Below, in pieces: positions 34,300-45,199 of a stretch of 64,000 bases of DNA (positions are counted from its first letter, which is position 1; each line of letters opens with the position of its first letter). This DNA comes from Cavia porcellus. Taxonomy: Eukaryota > Chordata > Mammalia > Rodentia > Caviidae. A program made the position numbers and the translations under genes. Under the pieces are notes generated by a model, which saw only the letters and a list, made by a program, of their open reading frames with translations, did no database searches and was not told the DNA's origin. The stretch is taken from assembly GCF_034190915.1 (NCBI RefSeq), contig NW_026947501.1, forward strand, positions 1,426,001 to 1,490,000, written 5' to 3'.

Positions 34300-35280
34300 A
34301 TTAGGGTTAGGGTTAGGGTTAGCATTAGGGTTAGTGGTAGGTTTAGGGTTAGGGTTAGTGGTAGGTTTAGGATTAGTGTTAGTGTTAGGGTTTGTATTAG
34401 GGTTAGTGATAGGTTTAGGATTAAGGATTGAGTTAGTGTTAGGGTTAGGGTTATGGTTAGTGCTAGGTTTAGGTTTAGGTTTAGGTTTAGGGTTAATGTT
34501 ATGTTTAGTTTTTCAGTGTTAGAGATAGCGTTAGGCTTTGGCTTCTGGTTATGGTTAGGCTTAGGGGTATGGTTAGTTTAGTGTTAGGGTAAGGGTTAGG
34601 TTTAAGGTGAGGTTTAGCGTTAGGGTTGGGTTTAGCATTAGATTTATGGTTAGGTTTAGGTTTAGGTTTAGAGTTAAGGGATAGTGTTAGAGTTCTGGTT
34701 AGGGTTAGGTTTAGGCTTAGTGTTAGTGTTAAGGTTTGTATTAGGGTTAGTGATGTGGTTAGTGTTAAGGTCAGAGTTAGTGTTGGGGTTAGGGCTTTGG
34801 TGTTAGGGGCAGTTTTACTGTTAGGCTTCGGGTTACGTTTAGGGTTATGGTTATGATTAGGTTTAGAGTTAGTGTTAGGGTTAGTTTTAGGGGTAGTGTT
34901 AGCGTTAGTGTTAAGGTTAGGGGTTAGATGTTAGGGTTAGGTTTAGTGTTAGGGTTAGTGTTAGGGTTAATTTTATGATTAGGTTTAGGGTTAGGGATAG
35001 TCTAAATGTTAGGGTTAGGGTTTAGCCTTATGGATAGGGTTAGTGTTAGGGTTAGTTTTAGGGGTCATGTAAGGGCTAGGGGTACTGTTAGGTCTTAGGT
35101 GTTAGGGATAGTGTTCAGATTCGGGTTAGGGTGAGGTTTAGGATTAATATTATGGTTAGGGTTAGGGATGATGTTATGGTTAGGGTTAGGGTTTTGGGTT
35201 AGGGATTGCGCTAGAGATGGTGTTAGGGTTAGGGTTAGGGTTAGTGTTAGGGGGAGAGTTAGGGTTTGGATTAGGGTTTT
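34300..35280 (+). repeat. Sub-duplication copy 1 (partner about 36.26-37.28 kb)
   Basis: Shared order: GGGTTTGTATTAGGG, GTTAGTGATAGG, GTGTTAGAGATAGCG (34516; 36472, offset 1956), GATTAGGTTTAGAG, AAGGTTAGGGGTTAGATG, GGTACTGTTAGG, TCTTAGGTGTTAGGGATAG (35093; 37084, offset 1991) and the GGATGATGTTA word. This gives a period of about 2.0 kb. Confidence 0.8.
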
Positions 35281-37821
35281 GTGTTAGGGGTTAGGATTAG
35301 GGTTAGGGTTAGGGTTAGGCTTAGAGTTTAGGGTTAGGGTTATGGTTAGGGTTATGGTTAGAGTTTAGTGTTAGTGTTAGTTTTAAGGTTAGCATTAGGA
35401 TTAGGGTTAGGTTTAGGGTTAGCCTTACAAGTTAGGGTTAGGGTTAGGGTTAGAGTTAGGGTTACGGTTTAAGCTTCGTTTTAGGGTTATTGTTAGGGTT
35501 AGGGTTAAGGTTAGAGTTTACTGTTAAGGTTAATGTTAGGGTTAGCATTAGGATTAGGGTTAGGATTAGGGTTAGGGTTAGGGTTAGGGTTAATGTTAGG
35601 GTTAGGTTAGGGTTAGGGTTATGGTTAGGGTTATGGTTAGAGTTTAGTGTTAGTTTTAGTGTTAGGGTTACTGTTAGGATTAGGGTGATGGTTAGGGTTA
35701 GGGTTAGTGTTAGTGTTAGTTTTTGTTCTAGTGTTAGGGTTAAGGTTACTGTTAGGGCTTACTGGTTAGGGATAGTGTTCGGATTCGTGCTACGGTGAGG
35801 GTTAGGTTTAATGTTATGGTTAGGGTTAGGGATGATGTTAGTGTTAGGGTTGGGGTTTAGGGTTAGGGTTAGTGCTAGGGTTGGCGTTAGTGTTAGTGTT
35901 AGGGTTAGAGTTAGGGTTAGGATTTGTATTAGAGTTTTGTGTTAGGGGTTAGGATTAGAGTTAGGGTTAGATTTAGGGTTGGGGTTAGGATTAGTGTTAG
36001 TGTTAGTGTTTGTATTAGGGTTAGTGATAGGGTTAGCGTTAAGTTTAGAGTTAGTGTTAGGGTTAGAGTTATGGTTAGTGCTAGGTTTAGGTTTAGGTTT
36101 AGGGTTTCAGTGTTAGAGATAGCATTAGGGTTAGGCTTCTGGTTACGGTTAGGCTTAGTGGTACGTTTAGTTTAGTGTTAGGGTGAGGGTTAGGGTTATG
36201 GTGAGGTTTAGGGTTAGGGTTAGTGTTAGGGTTAGTGATGGGTTTAGCGTTAGATTTAGGGTTAGGTTTAGGTTTAGGTTTAGAGTTAAGGGATAGTGTT
36301 AGGGTTAGGGTTAGTGTTACGGTTAGGATTAGTGTTGGTGTTGGGGTTTGTATTAGGGTTAGTGATAGGGTTAGGGTTAATGTCAGAGTTAGTGTTGGGG
36401 TTAGAGTTACGGTTAGTGCTAGGTTTAGGTTTAGGTTTAGGTTCAGGGTTAGTGTTAGCTTTAGGGTTTTGGTGTTAGAGATAGCGTTAGGGTTAGGCTT
36501 CTGGTTATGGTTAAGCTTAGGAGTACAGTTAGTTTAGTGTTAGGGTAAGGTTTAGGGTTAAGGTGAGGTTTAGGGTTAGGGTTAGGGTTAGGTTGTGTTT
36601 AGCGTTAGATTTAGGGTTAAGTTTAGGTTTAGGTTTAGAGTTAATGGATAGTGTTAGGGTTAGGTTTAGGGTTAGGGTTAGGATTAGTGTTAGTGTTAGG
36701 GTTTGTATTAGAGTTAGTGATTGTGTTAGGGTTTGTATTAGAGTTAGTGATTGTGTTAGAGTTATTGTTTCGGTTAGGGTCAGATTTAGGGCTTTGTTGT
36801 TAGGGACAGTGTTAGTGTTTGGCTTTGGCTTATGTTTAGTGTTATGGTTATGATTAGGTTTAGAGCTAGGGTTAGTGTTAGTTTTAGGGGTAGTGTTAGG
36901 GTTAGTGTTAAGGTTAGGGGTTAGATGTTAGGGATAGGTATAGTGTTAGTGTTAGGGTTAGGTGTATGATTATGGTTAGGATTAGTGATAGTCTTAATGT
37001 TAGGGTTAGGTTTTATGGTTAGGGATAGGGTTAGTGTTAAGTTTAGTTTTAGGTGTAGTGTTATGGTTAGGGGTACTGTTAGGGCTTAGGTGTTAGGGAT
37101 AGTGTTCGGATTCGGTTAGTGTGAGGGTTAGAATTAATACTATGTTTAGGGTTAGGGATGATGTTAGTGTTAGTGTTAGTGTTAGGGTTAGGGTTAGGGT
37201 TAGCGCTAGAGTTGGTTTTAGTGTTAGGGTTAGGGTTAGAGTTAGTGTTAGGGGTAGGGTTAGGTTTTGGATTAGGGTTTTGTGTTAGGGGTTAGGATTA
37301 GTGTTAGGGTTAGGGTTACGGTTATGGTTAGGGTTAGGGTTAGGATTAGTGTTAGTATTAGGGTTTGTATTAGGGTTAGTGATAGAGTTAGGGTTAGGGT
37401 TAGAGTTAGGATTAATGTTGGGGTTAGCGTTAGGTTTAGAGTTAGAAGTTAGGTTTAGTGTTAGTGTTAGAGTTAGGGTTAGGGTTAGGGTTAGGGTTAG
37501 GATTAGGGTTAGGTTTAGGGTTAGGGTTAGGGTTAGGTTTTGGGTTAGGGTTAATTTTAGTGTCAGGTTTAAGATTAGGTTTTGTGTTAGGGGTTAGGAT
37601 TATGGTTAGTGTTAGGGTTATGGTTAGGGTTAGTGTTAGGGTCCAGTGTTAGCTGTTAGGGAGAGTGTTAAGATTAGACTAAGTGTTACGTTTAGGGTTA
37701 GGGTTAGTTTTAGGGGTAGGGTTAGGGTTAGTGTTAGGGTTAGGGCTTAGGTGTTAGGGATACATTCATATTTGGGTTAGGGTGAGGTTTAGGTTTAGGG
37801 TTATGTTTCATGTTAGGGATG

Positions 37822-37882
37822 GTGTTAGTGTTAGTGTTAGTGTTAGTGTTAGTGTTAGTGTTAGTGTTAGTGTTAGTGTTAG
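37822..37882 (+). repeat. Pure TTAGTG variant array at a module junction
   Basis: About ten uninterrupted TTAGTG units (61 bases). To its left is the 33.9-37.8 kb block; to its right the lineage B order resumes (GTTATGTTTAGAGGTTAGCG, compare about 31745). The corresponding place in the 31.7 kb copy has only two or three TTAGTG units, which could have seeded the array. Confidence 0.93.
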
Positions 37883-39950
37883 CGTTATGTTTAGAGGTTA
37901 GCGTTAGGTTTAGGGTAAGGGGTAGGGTTAGGCTTAGAGTTTTGTGTTAGGATTAGGGTTAAGGTTAAAGCTTCATTTTAGTGTTCTGGTTAGGATAAAG
38001 GTTAGGGTTATGGTTAGAGTTTAGTGTTAGGTAAGTGTTAGGGTTAGCACTAATATTAGGGTTATTTTTAGGATTAGGTTTAGGTTTAGGGTAGGCTTAG
38101 TGTTAGGGATAGGGTAAGCTTTCAGATTAGATTTAAAGGTTAGTGTTTATGTTTAGGGTTAGGGTTATCTTTAGGGTTAGGGTTAGGTTTAGAGTTTAGT
38201 GTTAGGGTTAGGGTTAGGGATAGGGTTAGTGTTAGTATTTAGGTTTGGGTTAGAGTTAGTTTTAGGTTTAGGTTTAGTGTTAGTGTCAGTGTTAGTGTTA
38301 AGGTTAGTGTTAGGGTTAGTGTTATGGTTAGGGTTAGCTTTAGGGTTAGGATTAGGGTTAAAGCTTCGTTTTAGGGTTATTGTTAAGGTTAGGGTTATGG
38401 TTAGAATTTAGTGTTAGGGTTAGCATTAGGATTAGGGTTAGGGTTAGGGTTAGGTTCAGGGCTAGGGTTTAGGGTTAGGGATAGGGATAGGGATATGGAT
38501 AGTGTAAGGTTTAGGATTCGGATTAAAGTTTAGGGTTTAGGGTTATGGTTATTTTTAGGGTTAAGTTTAGGGTTAGAGTTTAATGTTAGGGTTAAGGTTA
38601 GGGTTAGTGTAAGCGTTTAGGTTAAGGTTAGAGTTATTGTTAGGGTTATTGTTATTTTTAGGGTAAGTGTTAGGGTTAGGGTTATGGTTAGGGTTAAGTT
38701 TAGGTTTAGGGTTCGGGTTAGGTTTAGGTTTAGGGGTTAGGTTTTAGGGATAGAGTTAGTGTTAGGCGTTGGGTTATGGTTAGGATTTGTGTTATGATTA
38801 GGTTAGATTTTGGGTTAGGGTTAGGGTTAAGGTTAGCGTTAGGGTTAGATTTTGGGTTAGGGTTATTGTTAGCGTTAGGTGTAGGGTTAGTTTTAGGGTT
38901 AGGGTTATTGTTCATGTTAGGGTTAGTGTTAGATTCAGATTTTAGGTTTAGGGTTAGGGTTAGGGTTAGGGTTATGGTTAGTGTTAGGTTTAGGGTTAAG
39001 GTTAGGTTTTAGGGTTATGGGTTAGGTGTTAGGGATAAGGTTATGGTTAGCCTTCAGGATACCTTTAGAGTTAGGGTTACAATTAGATTTAGTGTTAGGT
39101 GTAGGGTTTAGGTTAGGGTTATTGTTAATTTTGGGGTAGGGTGAGACTTAGAGTTATGCTTAGGCGTTAAGTGTTAGGTGTTACGATTAGAGTTAGGGTT
39201 ACGTTTAGGGTTATGTTTAGGGTACGGATAGGGTTCGAATTTAGGATTAAGGTTAGGGTTAGGGATGGAGTTAGGATTAGGTTTAGGATTAGGGTTTTGT
39301 ATTAGGCATTAGGATTAGGATTAGTGTTCGGGTCAACATTAGGTTTAGGTATATTTAGGGTTAGGGTTAGAGGTTAGGTTTTGGGTTAGGGTTAGGTTTA
39401 GGGTTAGGCTTAAGATTAGAAGTTACAGTTAGCATTAGGGTTAGGGATACAGTTAGGATTACGTTTAGGGTTAGGGTTAGGGTTAGGGGTTAGGTTTTAG
39501 GGAGATGGTTAGGATTAGGCAAAGGGTTACGTTTAGGGTTATGGTTATGATTAGGTTTAGAGTTAGGGTTAGGGTTAAGGTTAGGGTTAGGGTTAGTGTT
39601 AGTTTTAGGCATAGGTTTAGGGTTTAGGGTTAGCCTTAGTGCTAGTGTTAGGGATGGGTTAGGGTTATGTTTAGAGCTTAGCGTTAAGTTTATTGTTAGA
39701 GTTAGGGTTAAGTTTAGCGTTAGGGTTACGGTTAGTGTTAGGGTTATGGTTAGAGTTTAGTGTTAGGTTTAGTTTTAGGGTTAGCATTAGGATTAGGGTT
39801 AGGATTAGGGTTAGGGTTAGGGTTAGGCTTATAGGTTAGGGTTACAGTTAGGGTTAGGATTATGGTTTTAACTTTGTTTTAGTGTTATTGTTAGGGTTAG
39901 GGTTTGGGTTAGGGTTAGATTTTAGTGTTAGGTTTAGTGAAAGGGTTAGT
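37883..39950 (+). repeat. Duplicate of 31.75-33.85 kb at offset about 6130
   Basis: GTTTTAGGGTTATGGGTTAGG lies at 32876 and 39006 (offset 6130), CTTCAGGATAC at about 32919 and 39050 (6131), and GAGATGGTTAGGATTAGGC at 33372 and 39502 (6130). The constant offset over about 2 kb means very few indels since the duplication. Confidence 0.88.
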
Positions 39951-42900
39951 GTTAGGATTAGAATTAGGATTAGGATTAGGGTTAGAGTTATGGTTAGGCT
40001 TAGGGATAGTGTAAAGTTTAGGATTAAGGTTAAAGGTTAGGGTTTATTGTTAGGGTTAAGGTTATTTTTAGGCTTAGGTATAGGGTTAGAGTTTAGTGGT
40101 AGGGTTAGGGATAGGTTTAGGGGTAGTGTTAGGTTTTAGGTTAGGGTTAGAGTTAGGGTTAGGGTTAGGCTTAGTGTTTGGGTAAGTGCTAGTGTTAGGG
40201 TTATGGTTAGGGTTATGTTTAGGGTTGGTTGGGTTTAAGTTTAGGTGTTAGGTGTTAGGGGTAAGGTTAGGGTTAGGCTTTGGGTTATGGTTAGGATTAG
40301 TGTTACGATTAGGTTAGGTTTAGGGTAAGGGTTAGTGTTAAAGTTATGGTTAGGTTTAGGTTTAAGATTAGGGTTAGAGTTAGCATTACGTGTACAGTTA
40401 GTTTTAGGGTTAGGGTTAGTGTTAGTGTTAATGTCAGATTTTAGGTTTAGGTTTAGGTTTAGGGTTAGGGTTACCGTTAGCGTTAGTTTTAGGGTTGGGT
40501 TTGGGTTAGTTTTAGGGTTAGTGGTTTCGTATTAGGGACAGGGTTAGGTATAGACTTCGGGATACGTTTAGGTTTGGGGTTAAGATTAGGTTTAGTGTTA
40601 GGTTTAGGGTTAAAGTTATGATTAGTTTTAGGGTTAGGGTCGGTGTTAGAGATGGAGTTAGGTTTGGGATTAGGGTTAGCATTAGGGTTTTGTGTTGGGG
40701 GTTAGGATTGGGGTTAGTGTTATGGTCAGGGTTAGGGTTAGGGTTAGGGATAGGGTAAGTTTCAGGATTAGAGTTAAAGGTTAGGGTTTAGGATTAGGCT
40801 TAGGGTCAGTTTTAAGGTTAGTGTTAGGGTTAGGGTTAGGATTTAGGGTTAGACTTAGTGCTATTGTTAAGTGTAGAGTTAGGGTTAGAGTTAGGGTTAG
40901 GTTTAGGATAAGAAGTTACAGTTAGAGTTAGCGTTAGCGTTAGGATTAGCAGTTAGGTTTAGTGTTAGGTTTAGGGTTATGGTTAGTTTTAGGGGTAGTG
41001 TTAGCCTTAGGGTTATGGTTAGGCATTAAGCGTTAGGTGTTACCATTAGTGTTACGGTTATATTTAGGGTTATGTTTAGGGTTACGGTTAGGGTTAGAAG
41101 TTAGGCTTAGTGTTAGGGTTAGTGATAGAGTTAGGTTTAGTGTTAGGGTTAACATTAGGCTTTTGTGTTAGGCGTTAGAATTAGGGTTAGTGTTAGGGTC
41201 AGGGTTAGGGTTAGAGGTTATATTTAGGATTAGGGTTAGAGGTTAGGCTTTGGGTTAGGGTTAGGTTTAGGGTTAGGGTTAGGATTTGAAGATATAGTTA
41301 GCATTAAGTTAGGGATACAGTTAGGATTACGGTTAGGGTTAGGGGGTTAGGGTTTGGGTTAGTGGTTAGGTTTTAAGGAGATGGTTAGGATTAGGCTAAG
41401 GCTTACGTTTAGTGTTAGGGTTACAATTAGGTTTAGAGTTAGGGTTAGGGTTAGGGTTAGGGTTAGGGTTAGGGTTAGGGTTATGGTTAGGGTTAGTTTT
41501 AGGGGTAGGGTTAGGGTTTAGGGTTAGCTTTAGTGCTAGTGTTAGGGTTGGGTTAGTGTTATGTTTAGAGTTTAGCGTTAAGTTTAGTGTTAGGGTTAGG
41601 GTTAAGGGTTAGGGTTAGGGTTAGACTTAGAGGTTAGGGTTAGAGTTACAGTTAGAGTTACGGTTAGAGATTAGTGTTAGGGTTAGTTTTAGGGTTAGGG
41701 TTAGGATTAGGGTTATAGTTTAGTGTTAGAGTTAGCATTAGGATTAGGTTTAGGATTAGGGTTAGGGTTAGTGTTAGGTTTAGGGATAGTGTAAGGTTTC
41801 AGATTAGGTTTAAATTTAGGGTTTATGGTTAGGGTGAGGGTTATTTTTAGGGTTAGGATTAGGGTTAGATTTTAGTGTTAGGGTTAAGGGTAGTGTTAGG
41901 GTTTAGGTTAGGGTTTGTTTAGGGTTAGGTTTAGAGTTATGGTTAGCATAAGTGTTAGTGTTATGGTTACAGTTAGGGTTAAGTTTAGGTTTAGGTTTCA
42001 GGTTAGGTTTAGGTTTAGGGGTTACGTGTTAGGGGTAGGGTTAGGGTTAGGCTTTAGGTTATGGTTAGCATTAGGGTTACCATTAGGTTAGTTTTAGGGT
42101 AAGGGGTAGGGTTAAGGTTAGGTTTAGGTTTAGGGTTAGGGTTAAGGTTAGCTTTAGGTGTAGGGTTAGGGTTCAGGTTAGGCTTACGGTTAGTGTTAGG
42201 TTTAGGGTTAGGGTTAGGTTTAGGGTTAGGTGTTACGTGTTAGGGATAGTGTTAGGGTTAGGCTTCAGGATAAGTTTAGGGTTAGCGTTACATTTAGGTT
42301 TAGTTTTAGGTTTAGGGTTAAAGTTATGGTTATTTTTAGTTTTGGGGGTAGGTTTAGCCATAGGGTTTGGTTTAGGCATTAAGGGTTAGGTGTTACGATT
42401 AGAGTTAGGGTTACATTTAGGGTTATGTTCAGGGTTACAGTTAGGGTTAGAAGTTAGGTTTAGGTTTAGTGTTAGGGTTAGGGTTAGCGTTAGGGTTAGG
42501 CATGGAGTTAGGTTTAGGGTTAGGGTTAGGATTATGGTTTTGTGTTAGGGGTTAGGATTAGGGTTAGTGTTTCGATCAGGGTTAGGTTTAGAGGTTATAT
42601 TTAGGGTTAGGATTAGAGGTTAGGTTTTGGGTTAGGGTTAGGGTTAGGGTCATGATAAGAAGTTACAGTTAGCATTAGCATTTGGGATACAGTTAGGATT
42701 ATGTCTAGGTTTAGAGTTAGGTTAAGTTTAGGGTTAGGGTTAGGGGTTAGTTTTTAGGGAGACGGTTAGGATTAGACTAAAAGTTACATTTAGGTTTAGG
42801 GTTATGATTAGTTCTACAGTTAGGTTTAGAGTTAGGGTTAGTTTTAGGGTTGGGGTTAGGGTTAGTTTTAGGTGTAGAGTTAGGGTTTAGGGTTAGCCTT

Positions 42901-45199
42901 AGTGCTAGTGTTATGAATGGGTTAGAGTAATGTTTAGAGGTTATCAATATGTTTATTGTTAGCTTTTGGGTTAAGGTTAGTGTTAAGGTGAAGCTTAGAG
43001 GTTAGGGTTAGTGTTAGTGTAAGGTTACGGTTAGAGTTTAGTGTTAGGGTTAGTTTTAGAGTTATCATTAGAATTATGGTTAGGAGTAGGGTTAGGGTTA
43101 GGGTTATGGTTAGGTTTAGTGTTAGTGTTAGGGATCGGGTAAGGTTCAGGATTAGAGTTAAAGTTTAGGGTTTAGGTTTAGGCTTTGGGTTAGTGTTAGT
43201 GTTAGTGCTAGGGGTACGGTTAGGTTTTAGGGTTATCCTTAGTGCTATTGTTAAGGGTAGGGTAACTGTTATGTTTAGAGTTTAGCATTAAGTTTAGTGT
43301 TAGGGTTAGGGTTAAGGTTAGGGTTAGGGTTAGCGTTATGCCTAGAGGTTAGGGTTAGAGTTAGGGTTAAAGCTTCATTTTATGTTTAGGTTTAGGGTTC
43401 CATCTATGGTTAGTGTTTTGTTTTAGGGTTAGTTTTAGGTTTACCATTGGGATTAGGGTTAGTATTAGGGTTAGGTTTAGTGTTAGGTTTAGGGTTAGGG
43501 ATAGGGTAAGGTTCAGGATTAGGGTTAAAGGTTAGGTTTTAGGGTTAGGGTTGGGTTATTTTTAGGGTTATTTTTAGGTTTAGATTTTTGTGTTAGGGTT
43601 AGAGTTAGAGTTAGTGTTAGTGTTAGGGTTAGGGTTAGCATTATGTTTAGATGTTAGCATTAGGATTAGCTTTGGTTTAGGGTACGTAAGAGTTAGGGTT
43701 AGGCTTAGAGGTTAGTGTTAGTATTAGGTTTAAGGTTAAAGCTTCCTTTTAGGATTCTGGTTAGAGTTAGGTTTAGGGTTACGGTTACAGTTTAGTGTTA
43801 GGGTTAGCCTTAGTATTAGTGTTAGCATTACGGTTAGGTTTAGGTTTAGGGTAGGCTTAGTGTTAGGGATAGGGTAAGCTTTAGGATTAGATTTAAAGGT
43901 TAGTGTTTAGGGTAAGGGTTAGGGTTAGGGTTAGTGTTAGGCTTAGATGTTAGGGTTAGGGTTCGGGTTAGGGTTAAATCTTAGTTTTAGGGTTAGGATT
44001 AGATTTAAGGTTATGGTTAGACTTTAGTGTTAGGTTTAGTTTTAGGGTTAGCATTAGGATTAGGGTTAGGGTTAGTGTTAGGGTTAGGGTTAGGGTTAGG
44101 TAATGGTTAGGGTTATGGTTAGAGTTTAGTGTTAGGGTTAGATTTAGGATTAGCATTAGGATTATGGTAAGCATTTGTTTTAGGGATGGGGTTACGTTTA
44201 AGAATATGGTAAGCTTCAGGATTAGGGTTAAAGTTAGGATTTAGGGTTAGGCTTATGGTTAGGGTTAGGGTTAGTGTTAGGGGTAGTGTTAGTGTTTAGG
44301 GATAGCCTTAGTGCTATTGTTAGGCTTTGGGTCGGGGTTAGTGTTAAGGCTAGGGTTAATGTTAGGCTTAGAGGTTAGGTTTATGGTTAGGGTTAAAGCT
44401 TCATTTTAGGGTTAGGTTTATGGTTACTGTTACAGTTAGAGTTTAGTGTTAGGGGTAGGATTAGGGTTAGCATTAGGTTTAGGGTTAGCATTAGGGTTAG
44501 GTTTAGTGGTAGGTTTAGGGTTAGGGATAGTGTAAGGTTCAGGATTAGGGTAAAAGTTTAGGGTTTAGTGTTACAGTGGAGTTACTTTTAGGGTGATGTT
44601 TAGGTTTAGATTTTAGTGTTATGGTTAGAGTTAGGATTAGTGTTACAGTTAGGGTTAGGTTAGCCTTATGTTTAGATATTAGCATTAGGTTTAGCTTCGG
44701 GTTAGGGTTACGTAAGGTTTAGGGTTTTTCTTAGAGGTTTTTATTAGGATTAGGGTTACGGTTAAAGCTTCTTTAATCGTTTCGGTTAGGGTTAGGGCTA
44801 GCATTACAGTTGGAGTTTAGTGTTAGGGTTAGTGTTAGGGTTAGCATTAGTATTAGTGTTAGGTTTAGGGTTAGGTTTAGGTTTGGGGTAGGCGTAGTGT
44901 TAGGGATAGGGTAAGCTTTAGGATTAGATTTAAAGTTTAGTGTTAAGGGTTACGTTTAGGTTTATCTTTAAAGTTAAAGTTTAGTGTTAGGGTTAGGGTT
45001 AGTTATAGGATTAGTGTTAGGCTTTAGGTAAGGTTTAGTGTTAGGTTTAGGTTTAGGGTTAGGGTTAAGGTTACAATTAGGGTTAGTGTTAGGGGTTAGG
45101 TGATAGGGATAGGGATAGGATTAGACTGAGTGTTACGTTTAGGGTTAATGTTAGTGTTAGGATTTGTGTTAGGGTTAGTGTTAGTTTAGGGTTAGGGTT
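39951..45199 (+). repeat. Lineage B array, scrambled units
   Basis: Unit words recur but at irregular distances: CTTCGGGATACG about 40555, CTTCAGGATAAG about 42263; GAGATGGTTAGG 41378, GAGACGGTTAGG 42759; GAAGTTACAGTTAG about 40914 and 42659; AAGCTTCATTTTA about 43370 and 44397. Unit pieces are present, sometimes in partial form (the 40.5 kb copy lacks much of the middle), so deletions and exchanges have broken the 2.7 kb period. No gene. Confidence 0.75.
41438..41483 (+). repeat. Near-perfect TTAGGG run (about 7.5 units)
   Basis: About 46 bases of canonical repeat following a TTAGGTTTAGA word, in the same unit position as the run at 30718-30764. Confidence 0.95.

Larger units (their letters stand above)
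33900..37821 (+). repeat. Distinct 4 kb block with nested 0.35, 0.66 and 2.0 kb repeats
   Basis: A word beginning GCTTAGGTGTTAGGGATAG and followed by TGTTCGGATTCG occurs at about 34091, 35093, 35757, 37084 and 37745. The last four spacings are 664, 1327 (twice 663) and 661. GTGTTAGAGATAGCG-type words at 34516, 34800, 36110, 36472 and 36798 give units of 284-362 bases. These words are absent from the flanking lineage B units. It has no gene; the Leu-Gly/Arg-Val frames reflect repeat phase. Confidence 0.8.

Noticed and set aside
33830..37652. Cluster of Leu-Gly-rich frames that look like multi-pass membrane proteins
   Set aside because: The hydrophobic stretches come from the TTAGGG phase and switch to Arg-Val whenever a one-base indel shifts the frame. 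Conservation between copies follows DNA duplication and does not preserve frame.
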